From: Globisporangium splendens
Lineage: Eukaryota; Oomycota; Peronosporomycetes; Pythiales; Pythiaceae
Direction: 5' to 3'
Assembly: GCA_006386115.1 (NCBI GenBank)
Contig: VFIW01000013.1
Coordinates: 186,001-250,000, forward strand
DNA: 64,000 nt
Shown here: positions 34,291 through 43,895 of the stretch, piece after piece
Position numbering within the stretch: the first letter of the stretch is position 1
Layout of the letters: every line of letters begins with the position of its first letter
The notes under the pieces: model-generated
What the model was told of the DNA's origin: nothing
The model's database searches: none
Seen by the model: the letters and a program-made list of their open reading frames with translations, nothing else
Program-made: the position numbers and the translations under genes

Positions 34291-34939
34291 TGTAAGAGGG
34301 CGCTGTTCACAACAGTCCCTCAAACACGGCACACACGCTTGTGCCAGAGGAAGCGATCTCCCGACTTGGAGGGAGGAAGGAGACTTGAGTACTTGGAGGA
34401 AAAATTGCAACTGAATTAAAAATGGTTATGGTTCCTGTCGCTACTTACAAATGAACCCCAAGGGATCCTACAGGTTTATAACTAAAACCTAAATATACAC
34501 AATAAAACCTATGAATATGATATATAAAACCTTGGGTACACTGAGGTTGAACCTACGGGATCTTCTAGAAGCTTGAACTTCAAGTCTTGTTTAAAATCCC
34601 TGCAAAGTGATTGGCTCGCGCCACTCACTCCAGGTGGCAGAGACACGTCGGTCTCGTCGCCAGTCCAGTTTCCCAAGCAGGAACCATCACTCAGTACTTG
34701 ATTAGTACATGGATGTCATCGCTCAGTACTGATTAGTACATGAGAACAACATTCTGCACTGATCAGCACAGAGAACACTCGTGACGTCATCGAATGACGT
34801 CACACGTGCATGTGGGGACTGTATTACCGTAATCCCTTTGTTATTTGTGTCTCCACAATGCACGCTGAAGGTGGTGTGTGACACACTAAATCTGGGAACA
34901 GATCCACCTTCATGTAATGGCTGGTTGTGGCCCATTACA
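34291..34939 (-). repeat. 5' LTR of chromovirus
   Basis: About 649 bp, matching the left LTR apart from roughly 15 scattered substitutions and single-base indels counted by eye. Same TGTAAGAGGG and CCCATTACA ends. The three palindromes and paired CRE boxes are conserved. Confidence 0.95.
34782..34802. promoter_or_regulatory. Paired TGACGTCA (CRE) boxes in right LTR
   Basis: TGACGTCA at 34782-34789 and 34795-34802, five bases apart, the same arrangement as in the left LTR. In this LTR the sites would lie in the element's own promoter region. Confidence 0.6.
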
Positions 34940-36336
34940 TAAACCACTACTCTGATGTTGGACGGGTCAGGCTGATGTCGGAAAATTCTTGTCGTCCTTC
35001 TGGGGTCGCAAGATAACAAAAAAATGGTCGAGAGGGATCTGTAGCTCCTTTAATCTGAGCAACATATCACGCGTCGAGCTCCATCTCGTCGGGCAGTCCA
35101 CAACAACACCAATGCTTGGTTTGTCTTGTACAACTTTCTGTATTTGCGAGAGTCGATACGACCTTTTGGAAGAACGGTGAAAATATGTCGCAAGGCTTCG
35201 AAACACTTGGACTGTTTCGCGCATCTTGGCCATCGTCACTTGCTTCCCACAGCCCAACTTGTTTCGAAGAAATTCATCCAAATTCGAGCACGCTTCTTCG
35301 TCAAGCGCGACTGCGAAATCGGCTTCGTTTTTAGCAAACGCGAGAAGCTCCTTTGCAGTGCGATCGCCTTTCTTTCTCATCATTGCCGCGGACACGACTA
35401 AGTGAAGAGAATGGGCAACACAGGTCATGTGGTTAACCCGTAGATTTTCTCCTGCGGATACTGCATTTGACGCGCCGTCTCTCAAAAGTTTCACACAATA
35501 TTCCTTGTTTAGCCCCCATCGATCCATTGTAGTGTGTAGTGTGCTCGAAATCAACTCGCCGGTGTGCTTGCCAGGGAGATGCTCAACTTCTAAGGTCCAG
35601 TTGTTGCTATTGAAATCGGGATCCAGGAAGTGCAGTGTGAGAGATATGTACCTTCGCCGGCCACGATCGGTCCATACATCTGTAGAAATGCAAAAGTATA
35701 AGCAACTCTCGCGCAGCTTTATCTTCAATGAAGATCGCAATTCAGAAGCAAGGCGAACGATTTCACTCCGCACTTGAGTTCGTTTCGGGATCACCAGCTG
35801 CACGCCACCAAGTTCAGTCGCCGCGAAATTCAACAACTCAATGAAGCCATGGTCCTCAACCAAGGATATAGGGCGAAGGCTCTGTGCGATTCAAGTTGCT
35901 AGAAGTCTGTTGAATTGCTGCTGATCCTCATCTCGAATTGCTGCTTGTTCCATTCTTTTTCGCTGGTGGGATTTGTGTATTCGTTTACTAGTTCACCCAC
36001 TGCGTCTGCATGAGCCTTCGTCTTGTACTCCAACAACTGCTTCAAATGGTAGCGTTCCATGTGCCCTTTTACGTAATGCTGACCGGTTCGGAATGCAATC
36101 GTGCACTTGCAGATTGTACAGCAAGCGTAGGCTGCGTGCTCAGACTTGAGCTGATTGGCGCGCAAGTGCATGAACTCCTCCTTTGGAACAAGTTGCACAA
36201 ATTGCCAGAGTTCGGGCCTGTGCTGACGTGGCAGGTCGTACAGGTATTCTGGAGTCTTGATAACGGTAGGCTGGGGTTCCACCGAGTCGTGCTCGTCGCC
36301 AATGCTTTCGCGCTCTTCCATCGTCCAGCTTGTCAC
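34940..36336 (-). pseudogene. hAT transposase, N-terminal half with BED finger
   Basis: The frame from 36336 encodes a BED-type zinc finger (CCTICKCTIAFRTGQHYVKGH...H). After a frame change and stop near 35890, the catalytic region continues from about 35863: LVEDHGFIELLNF, ISTDVWTDRGRRRYISLTLH, MTCVAHSLHLVVSAAM and VDCPTRWSSTRDMLLRLKEL, all standard hAT landmarks. A further frameshift lies near 34982 and a stop near 34950, just before the gypsy insertion point. The remainder resumes at 27300. Confidence 0.9.
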
Positions 36337-36489
36337 GCAGCTGTGTCGGCAGAGGAGAGAGCGAAAGGACTGACTTCAATACAAAACCCCATACAAAATA
36401 TTGCAATAGTTTAGACCACAGTTTATCGACTAACTTAACTTAAACTTAAACATATATGTTTGTAACAGTTTGCAAACGTTATCGCTCTT

Positions 36490-36513
36490 AACGTTGACAG
36501 GCCTACTCACAGT
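36490..36513. repeat. hAT right end: TIR plus 8-bp target duplication
   Basis: AACGTTGACAGGCCTA at 36490-36505 is the inverted partner of the left end. CTCACAGT at 36506-36513 duplicates 25397-25404 exactly. Confidence 0.95.
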
Positions 36514-36976
36514 CAACAACGCTCACGATGATGCACGAATGATTTGGATACGTACAGTTGAATGGGTGGTGATACCTAACATAGTGTGGGCCACATTATG
36601 TAATGTGACACACACCAATTATGACTCGCTCGATGTTGCATGTTGATGAAGAGATTTCTATCCGAAGCTGGCTGTGGTGTCGGGTCTTGAGAATGAAGCC
36701 CGCGTAGAATTGACTTGCACCTTCTTCTTTCGCGAATAGCTTTCGTTCTTCCCTTTAAAGGGGGTGTGTTGTTGTTTATGTAATAATTGCGTGCCTACAG
36801 CAGTCGCTTTTGCGGGTCGGCAATCCGTTGTCGTACATATCTGTTCTTGCTGTCGAAGACACGACGAAGATGGATGCTTGGTTAAATCCACGTCATGGAT
36901 CAAAGACTGGAGAAAAAAAAGCCGAGCTATCGTTCTCACTGCAGATGAGCATCCCTTCCTTGGTCGTGTGTTGCAT
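36514..36976. other. Ancestral intergenic stretch displaced by hAT
   Basis: Before the hAT insertion this ~460-bp segment joined 25396, so it probably held the promoter of the SMP-C2 gene and the 3' flank of the tail-anchored gene. No ORF in it looks coding. Confidence 0.5.
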
Positions 36977-37420
36977 CTAGGAGAAGAGATAGGCAGTGCC
37001 TCCGAGTCCGGCAAGCACCAGTAAAATCATCACGAGCATCAACTGATCCCCTGACGACTTCTCTTCCTTGAACGCTGTTTCAATGAGCAGATACATACGC
37101 AATTAGCATCGACCACACTTCTGTAATGCTATCACAGGACACTGACACGTGAAGCACGTACTGTTGCCTGGGATCGCATGTCGAGACCGCAACTGCGCGG
37201 CGCTGAGGTCGCAGTCGCGCACCGAGCCGCCGCGGTCGTATCGGGACCGCAGTTCGCTCGCTGGCAACCCGTCATCGTTCGTCGTGTGCACTTGCGCGTC
37301 TGAGGTGCTTGTTGGTGCCGATTCCGCCGCGCGCGCTCTTCTGCTATGTTGGTGTTGGTCGCCTTGCCGTGTGGCATGAGTCGGCTGTAGCAGAGGGGTC
37401 CGTTTCACAAAAGATCGCAT
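36977..37420 (-). CDS. Small tail-anchored membrane protein
   Basis: Two exons (37420-37162, 37074-36977; intron 87 bp, donor GTACGT) give 118 residues. The N-terminal ~85 residues are polar and contain two similar short units, ELRSRYDRGG and QLRSRHAIPGN. A 20-residue hydrophobic segment (LMLVMILLVLAGLGGTAYLF) ends one residue before the C-terminus. That is the layout of a tail-anchored protein inserted after translation. I do not recognise the family. The start at 37420 is the first ATG giving protein-like sequence; the frame is open a further seven codons upstream. Confidence 0.68.
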
Positions 37421-37595
37421 GCGACTGTTGAAGATCCACATAGAAACCTCCGAAGTTATTAGACTGGAGCGCTCTACTTATCGTCCTGCATACTGTTCCG
37501 CATTGTTGTATGTGGTCTACCTTTTGGAACGCACTGTGAGTCTCGCGTCGTTTCACATGACAAAAAAGCAACTTCAAGAATGCAAAACAACCAAC

Positions 37596-40187
37596 ATGTG
37601 GGGACCGGCCGCCGTGAACGCGTGGACGCACGACGAGGACGTGCTCTCGTAGCGCAGCTTCGACACGACGCAGCTAGACGAGCAGGACGACGTGAAGACA
37701 CAGTCGCTGTTTGACCACGTGGACGTGGATGGGATCAGCGAGACCACGAGCGGTAGTTGTGTCTTTTTGAAGCCCGTTGCTTATCTGAATTGCCATGAAG
37801 CATAACTGTTGGCTGTCTCGTTGGTTATTCTGTAGATGCGTCTGATGGAGACGACTTGGCAGAGCTCACCGATCGCAGTCATGCTGACGTGTTTCGCTCA
37901 AGTCGAACTCGCGCTGTTTCCACTGCGGCTGCTGCTCAGAAAATCATCCAGCACCGTAGCAATAATGCGGTGGAGAATGCAGCATGGACACAAGATATAA
38001 AGCCAACAATAGCTATGTTGTCAAATGCACAACATGAGCAACCCAGCAACAACACGATAACTTTACGTATTGAGCGACGTCCTGAAGCCACCCAGTTGAA
38101 GGAGCTGCCTTCAACGTCAGAAATGGTCAGTATTGCAGTTCCGCATACCAAAAGCATAGAGAAGCCACCTGGTCCTTCTCTGTTACAATGTTCCGGCACC
38201 CGAACTAGCACAGCGGAGATCTCCGTGCTTGGGATCGGGTCTCAAGAAGACACTTTGCCATCACTATGTGCTCAAAATCCATCTCCATCAAGCAGCAACT
38301 TGACGGAGAGCGAATATGAAGAAACGCACCGTGGACATGGTCCAGCACGTGCAATGCATGAAGAGCCGGCAATACCCTGGCTCAACGCAACACAAGCATC
38401 AACGGACCAGTCGGCAGGAGAGGTAGATTTTGCACGCTTTCGGCAATTTCAAATCGAAGAAGACACTACGAACGATTTCCAGGGATACTATCCTCAACCG
38501 CAGCCACGCCTACAAGAGCCTAAACGCGACTCTATTCGGCCACCACAGCGGGAGCAAAACCACAACGAATGCCTATGTCTCTCAGTGAGTTGCTGGCACA
38601 GAAAACTGGCCAGATGCATACTATCAACACGAATGAAGAAGCAGTGAATGGATTACATGTGGGAGAAAAGCGGGATCGACAGGATGTGCGCATTCAGCAG
38701 CTGCTGGCAGAGCTCGAAGACAAAAACGCACAGGTGAGCAGGCATCTTCCCCTGAACTTGAGTCAGTGCAACGGACGCTGTTAACGCTTTGGCACGACCT
38801 ATTCACATCGAACGGTAGATACGACTGGCGCAAATCGATGCCAAACAATGGAAGGGAAAGCATGCCCATCTCGAAAATCAAATGTAACAATTGCAGTCCA
38901 CTGTACTCGACATGGAGAAAAGAGAAGCAGAGACCCATCAACTGATCACGCAAAAGGGCGCGGAGATCTCCTCATTGCAGATCAAATGCCTCTCGTTACA
39001 GGACGCGAACGAGAATTACCAGGAGCAAACGAAGAAAGCGATTGAAGAGAAGGAGCGGGTGCAGCGAGATTACTTGCAAGTCGTCTACGATTTGGGGAAA
39101 GCTCAGAAACAGCTTAACGCGGTTTCCAAAGAAGCCGCGTCGAATACAGAGAAAGAGTTCCTGCTGCGAGAAATTGACCAACTTCACAGGGACAATGTGC
39201 AATTGCAGCAGAAACTGAAAGAAGCTGAGGTTGATTACTTGTTTTCTGTCTACGGAGCATTCTAGTTCTTTTGCACTGATGCCTTGCTGTAGTCCAGGAG
39301 AACCCTGGGGATGCCAGCTAGTCAAGACTCGCAGCAAGTAGCCAGTCTGCAAAAGCACATCCAAGAACTAGGAGATGAGGTTCGGCGTCTGCACTTTTCT
39401 GGTTCGGCAGCAGCTCCTCCGCCACCGGTGTGTCCTTTCCTCAACAACTCGATGGGGACAAAGAACAGCATTAACCAGCCTCTGGTTAATCAGAATGTAG
39501 GACCGTCACGAGATCGCTCGTCCACAAATCTGTTCTCAATGGACCTAGCAGCCGCACGACGCGAACAACCGAGCTACAAGGACAAGAACCGCCAGCGAGT
39601 AGCCACGTTGCTCCAAACCGCGGATCAAGCATTCAACAGTCGATGGATTTTGAACAATTCAAAGCTGAGGGTAAAGTTGTTGAATTTAGCTCTTCATTTC
39701 TGCTCAATGCTTAACAGGTTCTTGCTATTGCTGAATACAGCTCTTGCTCGGAAAAATATAGGAATTGCTTCTAGCAATGTGTCCGACTTGCTGCACCAAA
39801 TGCCCAGTAGGAACGACATACCTGGACTCGCATCGTCACAATCCCGATCGGCGTTGTTCCCACCAGTGGACACTGCGAGCTTGGCGCCATTTGCAACCGA
39901 GCGGCAGTCGTTCCAGCTCGATGCCATGGAGAAACGCCACTTGGAGCAAAAACTCATGAACCTGCAGCTCGAGAAAGACCAGGTACGAACTTTATATGCC
40001 GGTTTGTATCCACCGCACATGTCGTCAAGATCCTTGTTTTATTTTTGCTCAGATGGAAGCCAAAGTCACGAAACTGGAGCAAACGGGCTTGAAAACCATG
40101 AGCGCGCGCTCGGAGAAGCAGTGGCTCGACAGCAGGCTCCGGGACCTCACACAGGAAATCAGCAGACTCAAGCTCACGCTGCGGTGA
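37596..40187 (+). pseudogene. Coiled-coil protein gene with in-frame stop and frame break
   Basis: Exon 1 (37596-37752) starts MWGPAAVNAWTHDEDVLS, hits TAG at 37650, and continues in the same frame as RSFDTTQLDEQDDVKTQSLF. An 83-bp intron joins it in phase to 37836. The frame is open to about 38566. There it must change to the frame of MPMSLSELLAQ, which runs to a clean donor at 38733. Later exons are 38897-39229, 39293-~39983 and 40053-40187. The latter half is heptad-rich (DLGKAQKQLNAV, LEQKLMNLQLEKDQ). The first half is polar and disordered. No family is recognised; a cytoskeletal or basal-body role is possible but not shown. The two breaks are real in this sequence, but could be assembly errors. 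A 47-bp GT-AG segment at 39671-39717 keeps frame only if retained. Confidence 0.6.
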
Positions 40188-40839
40188 TGAAGCCACGTCA
40201 TTTTAGAATGCGCTCGTGTTTTACGTCACATGATGACGTTGATGGTTTTCATCATTTTCGAAGCGCGGCAAAAAGAAGGAAAGTCATCAAAAAATGACAA
40301 TAAGCGGTGAGTCTCACTCGAAGTTAGAATGAATGCGTGTCATGATTGAACCTTATTCTGTAGCATCGCAAATAGTGTATACCGTGTATTGCTGAAATAG
40401 AATGTCGCGTCACGGTTTTTTACTCGACATTCTGTATTTTGTGTGGGAAAGGGTGTACCATAGAAAGCGGTACACTTGCTTAAGTCGCGCCAATGACGCA
40501 CCTAGTACAGTATTTCACCCCACTCCTATCCTCAAATAAAGGCCCATCCACACAACAAATTACATTCAGAGGTACCACAGCGTCTTCATTGTGGTACAAC
40601 GATCAGAACGCCATCTATAAGGCTCCAGTATTGAATCGATCAGCATGACGTATTAAACTATAAAATGACATCTGCTTTCACTCTATAACATTGCCCTTGG
40701 GGGAGTGGGTGGGTGGGGTTTATGGTCACGGGGTATCATTGAGAGAACAGCGCAAAGGACCTGCTTGCGGCGGAAGAGAAGCTCTCATTCGCACATCTCG
40801 TTCTTCCCCCGCATCAATCGCTAGAACCGACGAGAAAGC
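40188..40839. other. Intergenic stretch
   Basis: No supported gene or repeat. It contains the promoter of the acyltransferase gene that follows. Confidence 0.5.
40781..40795 (+). promoter_or_regulatory. Possible oomycete initiator element
   Basis: GCTCTCATTCGCACA, about 45 bp before the acyltransferase ATG, resembles the oomycete initiator core (TCATT followed by CA). It is a single motif match only. Confidence 0.3.
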
Positions 40840-42556
40840 ATGGCCACGAAGACCGCAGCTGACGTGCTGCAGAGCGTGCGCTTCGAGGAGCGCGTGGCCG
40901 AGATCGAGCTCAAGCTGCCAACGGCGCTGGCGCTTGTGCAGGACGCGTCGCTCGCCAAGCGCAACCAGGCCAAGCGTCGATTGTATCTCGAGAGCGAGCT
41001 CATCCGCATCGAACTCGAGGAAGAGATGAACGTCGCGGGCATCGAGAAGGAGTTCCTGACGTCGCCGCTCATGAAAGACGCGAACGCCAAGCTCGACGCG
41101 ATCCGCAAGCAGTTGCGCCTCGAGGCGCTCGAAGTGACCAACTCGCAGTTTGAAAAAGTGTACTCGGTCGTGCGCTTTGCGACCTTCGCGTTGCTGCTGA
41201 TAGGATGGTTCAGCGCGCTCGTGGTCGTGATCCCGCTGCGCTTTGCCGGCCCGTACCTGCGCTCGCTTGGATGGAAGAAGAACTGGCTGCCGATCGATAT
41301 CATTTCGGTGAGTTTGGACATTTACATCGTGTTGTGTGGAGAAAACAACGTTGGAACTAATCTGCGGATGTTTTACTTTGTGCTTTTGACAGTGGGTCAT
41401 GGCGTACTTGATTTGCCTTGCGGCTGGTACCGAGACGACCGTTGAAGGTCGCGAGAATTTGCTGAACTTGAAGGATTCGGTCGTGTGCATGTTCAGGTAT
41501 CTCCTCCGCTCCATCTTTGTGTTTGCTGTTTCGAGTATTACGTGCTCCTTGTTCTGATCATGACCCGCATATCTGTGTTGTTGTTTTACTCACAGCCACG
41601 CGTCGAACCTTGATGGTTTCATTGTGAACGGAACGTCCCCAACTGCATTCAAGGTGCTGTAGTCGCTGCCTTGCTCACCCACAAGTACATTGGCTTTTTG
41701 GTCGTCAATGGCTAACTTATGCTATTTATTTGTTCCTGTTTCAGTTTGCCGCCAAGAAGAGTTTGTTCATGCTGCCATTCCTGGGTTGGGTGGCGCGCTG
41801 GGGCTTTGGATTCGTGGCGATTGATCGTGGCAACCGGTACGTTTTGAGAAAATGTTGCAGTTGCGAAGTATTCTCGAGAGAAACTCATGTATTTGCGATC
41901 TGCTCTATTTTGTATAGTACGGCGGCGTTGAGCAGCTTGAAGGAATTGGCTGTTTCCGTGAACGAAGAGGGCAACTCGGTGTGCATCTCGCCTGAAGGAA
42001 CGCGCTCCAAGGATGGTTTGGTAAGCTCGCTATTGAAAACGGAGACGGGATAAGAGACGCGTTCACGTAGCTGACCGTTCGTGTGCTGTTTGAATTCGTT
42101 CTGCAGTTGCAGGAGTTCAAGAAGGGTCCGTTCTACTTGCGTGAAGACACGAAGAAGAACGTCGTGCCTGCGATTGTCTATGGTGCGTACGAGTTGTGGC
42201 CACCAGGTCGCTTGATCACGCTCCCTGGCAAGGCGTTGGTGCGTTACCTGCCAGAGTACGTCGTCGATCCGTCCAAGAACCGCAACTTGAACCGCCTGGC
42301 GCTGCGTCGCATCTACCTGAAGGCGTTTGCGGAAGACGTGCCTGAGGACATCGGCACGGCGGCGGACGCGAACGGCGTGCTGCGCAACATGGTCGGTATC
42401 TACCTCATCTGGGCAGTCACGTTCAAGGTGACGAGCATCTCGTTCTCGGTGATCAGCGCCGTGTGCTACTACCTCGGCATCAGCTACTGGACGTTCTCGT
42501 ACTTGTCGTTCGTGGTGCTTCTCGGACTCGAAGCGCTCATGTTCTTCACGTGCTAA
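40840..42556 (+). CDS. 1-acylglycerol-3-phosphate acyltransferase-like (PlsC)
   Basis: Six exons join in phase: 40840-41307, 41393-41496, 41596-41653, 41745-41836, 41918-42020 and 42107-42556, giving 424 residues. The family transfers an acyl group to a lysophospholipid, usually at the ER. Residues about 105-150 include a hydrophobic segment (FATFALLLIGWFSALVVVI). The PlsC motifs are present in order: HASNLD (His192), FVAIDRGNR, PEGTRSKDG (about 264) and VPAIVYGAYELWPPG. Two hydrophobic segments end the protein. The N-terminal ~100 residues are a charged helix not typical of the core family. The final exon could start at 42107 or 42113, since both sites follow an AG in the same phase. Confidence 0.9.
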
Positions 42557-42903
42557 AAGGGAACAGCTCGCAGGGTGCGGCAATGGGTTTGGAGACGCAG
42601 CGAAAGTGAGCGACTCACCCTTCCGTCGCTTCTTGCTTGCTTTGGTAATCCGTGTAGTGATGCTTCTCCTCAACTAGAAGACCCGGACTGCAACGAATCA
42701 CCGCAGCGTGAACCCCCCAACCAAGGTCGAGAGTAGAGCGAACGCGACAAGGAAGATTCGCATTAGGAGCAAGGGACCATCAATTAGCTGTCAGACAACG
42801 AGTTTTATAATCTCCATATACATTGCATATCACCTTAAATACTCTGCGCACTCATGCTCTTGTTCTCTCTCACGTATGTGTGCCTTTATCGCCATGCTGT
42901 CGT
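42557..42903. other. Convergent 3' flanks
   Basis: Short region between the acyltransferase and EAF6 stops, which converge. Nothing beyond 3' flanking sequence was seen. Confidence 0.5.
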
Positions 42904-43317
42904 TCATTTCTTCACCTTCTTGGCCTTTGTGAGCGCCATTTGGTTCTCGCGCTCGCGCAGGTTCGCGTACAGCGGCTCGGCGGGCGACGTCACGGACGAG
43001 TACGACGCCAGGCGGTGCAGATCGATCTTGAGCTGCTCTTCCGCGGTCACCGTGGGCGTCAGGTTCACGGCGAAGTTGCTCGCGGCCTCCTGGCGGTCGC
43101 GTTTCTTCTTGCGCAGCGCGGCGTTGCGGAAGCGGATAGGAGCACTCTTGGAGTCCCCCCAACCCACGAGCATGTTGCCCTCGACGATCGTGTCGCGCAG
43201 GTACTTCTCCTCGAACTCGAAGAGCTTGCGCTGCTCCTCCTTCCAGTCCAGCTCCTCCTCCGCGAGCTTCTCCTGCAGTGCGCGCAGCTTCTCGTCCAGC
43301 TCCTTGGCCGCCACCAT
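42904..43317 (-). CDS. EAF6: EAF6-like subunit of histone acetyltransferase complexes
   Basis: 137 residues from the ATG at 43317; upstream codons in the same frame are AT-rich and not protein-like. The core is the EAF6 pattern: a leucine-rich helix (AAKELDEKLRALQEKLAEEE), then LFEFEEKYLRDTIVEGNMLVGW and a basic tail (RNAALRKKKRDRQ). In yeast and animals EAF6 is a small scaffold subunit of NuA4/MYST acetyltransferase complexes in the nucleus. The C-terminal ~60 residues are less conserved in type. Confidence 0.82.
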   Translation of the reverse strand: MVAAKELDEKLRALQEKLAEEELDWKEEQRKLFEFEEKYLRDTIVEGNMLVGWGDSKSAPIRFRNAALRKKKRDRQEAASNFAVNLTPTVTAEEQLKIDLHRLASYSSVTSPAEPLYANLRERENQMALTKAKKVKK

Positions 43318-43895
43318 TACGCTCGGATGTCGTTTCTTTGGAAATGGTGCATTCCTACTGACGCTAAATAATTCGGTGTAGATTACGAAAGTAGGAAATG
43401 AATTGAAAATAATTATGAAAATGGACGCAAGCGAACCTCTGTACAGGAAACAGTCAACATGCTGCGAGATCCAACCTACACTTGTGATGCAACCTTTAGC
43501 CGGCAGACCAAACCAATGAGGACCATGATACGAATCCCAGATCACAGGATCATTTAAAAATGATCTTCAGACAAATGAGCTGAAAACCAACGTCTCTCAT
43601 GCAATCAAGGGTGCAGAAATGGCACCCTTGATCGCTTGAGATAGTTGTCTGGAACGTGCGGCGAACGACAGAGCAACTATTGCTGTTTCCGCGCCGAGAG
43701 ACAGAATGTGCCCACAATCAATTGGTTTTGAATGGATACTTCTGTCGAACAAGGGCAGCTTTTGTTCAAATTGTTCAAATACTGCAGTGCTGCAAGTATT
43801 TCGACATGCAATGTCCATGAGCCTTACAATACTCTTGCAGTATCTGTCCCTTTGCCTGACCTGGTCAGGTCAGTAGCTATGCTGAGATAACTTGG
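43318..43895. other. Intergenic stretch between EAF6 and P450
   Basis: No supported gene. It contains a perfect 11-bp hairpin (43604-43632), listed separately. Confidence 0.5.
43604..43632. repeat. 11-bp hairpin near P450 3' end
   Basis: ATCAAGGGTGC at 43604-43614 pairs perfectly with GCACCCTTGAT at 43622-43632, with a 7-base loop. It lies about 260 bp beyond the P450 stop and could mark transcript 3' structure; a chance origin is possible. Confidence 0.55.

Larger units (their letters stand above)
27301..34939 (-). mobile_element. Ty3/gypsy chromovirus, complete ends, broken genes
   Basis: 7,639 bp with LTRs at 27301-27948 and 34291-34939, flanked by the 5-bp duplication TAAAC (27296-27300 and 34940-34944). 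Coding sense is minus: gag with a CCHC knuckle, protease, reverse transcriptase, RNase H, integrase and C-terminal chromodomain. A purine tract abuts the 3' LTR (27949-27961) and a TGG-starting primer-site candidate abuts the 5' LTR. The two LTRs differ at roughly 15 positions by eye, so insertion is not very recent. The copy is defective: gag is frameshifted, the protease/RT junction is frameshifted, RT has an in-frame TAA, and the RNase H-integrase join is frameshifted. Confidence 0.96.
25405..36505 (-). mobile_element. hAT DNA transposon split by a nested gypsy element
   Basis: The element is bounded by 16-bp inverted ends and a perfect 8-bp duplication, the size expected for hAT. The transposase reads on the minus strand from a BED zinc finger (36336) to a hATC dimerisation domain (26460). 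It is interrupted by the 7.6-kb LTR retrotransposon at 27301-34939. Removing that and one 5-bp duplication leaves about 3.46 kb. The left-hand 1 kb (25405-26459) is non-transposase sequence that includes a short RNase H-like remnant. The transposase has at least two frameshifts and two stops besides the insertion, so the copy cannot move on its own. Confidence 0.95.
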
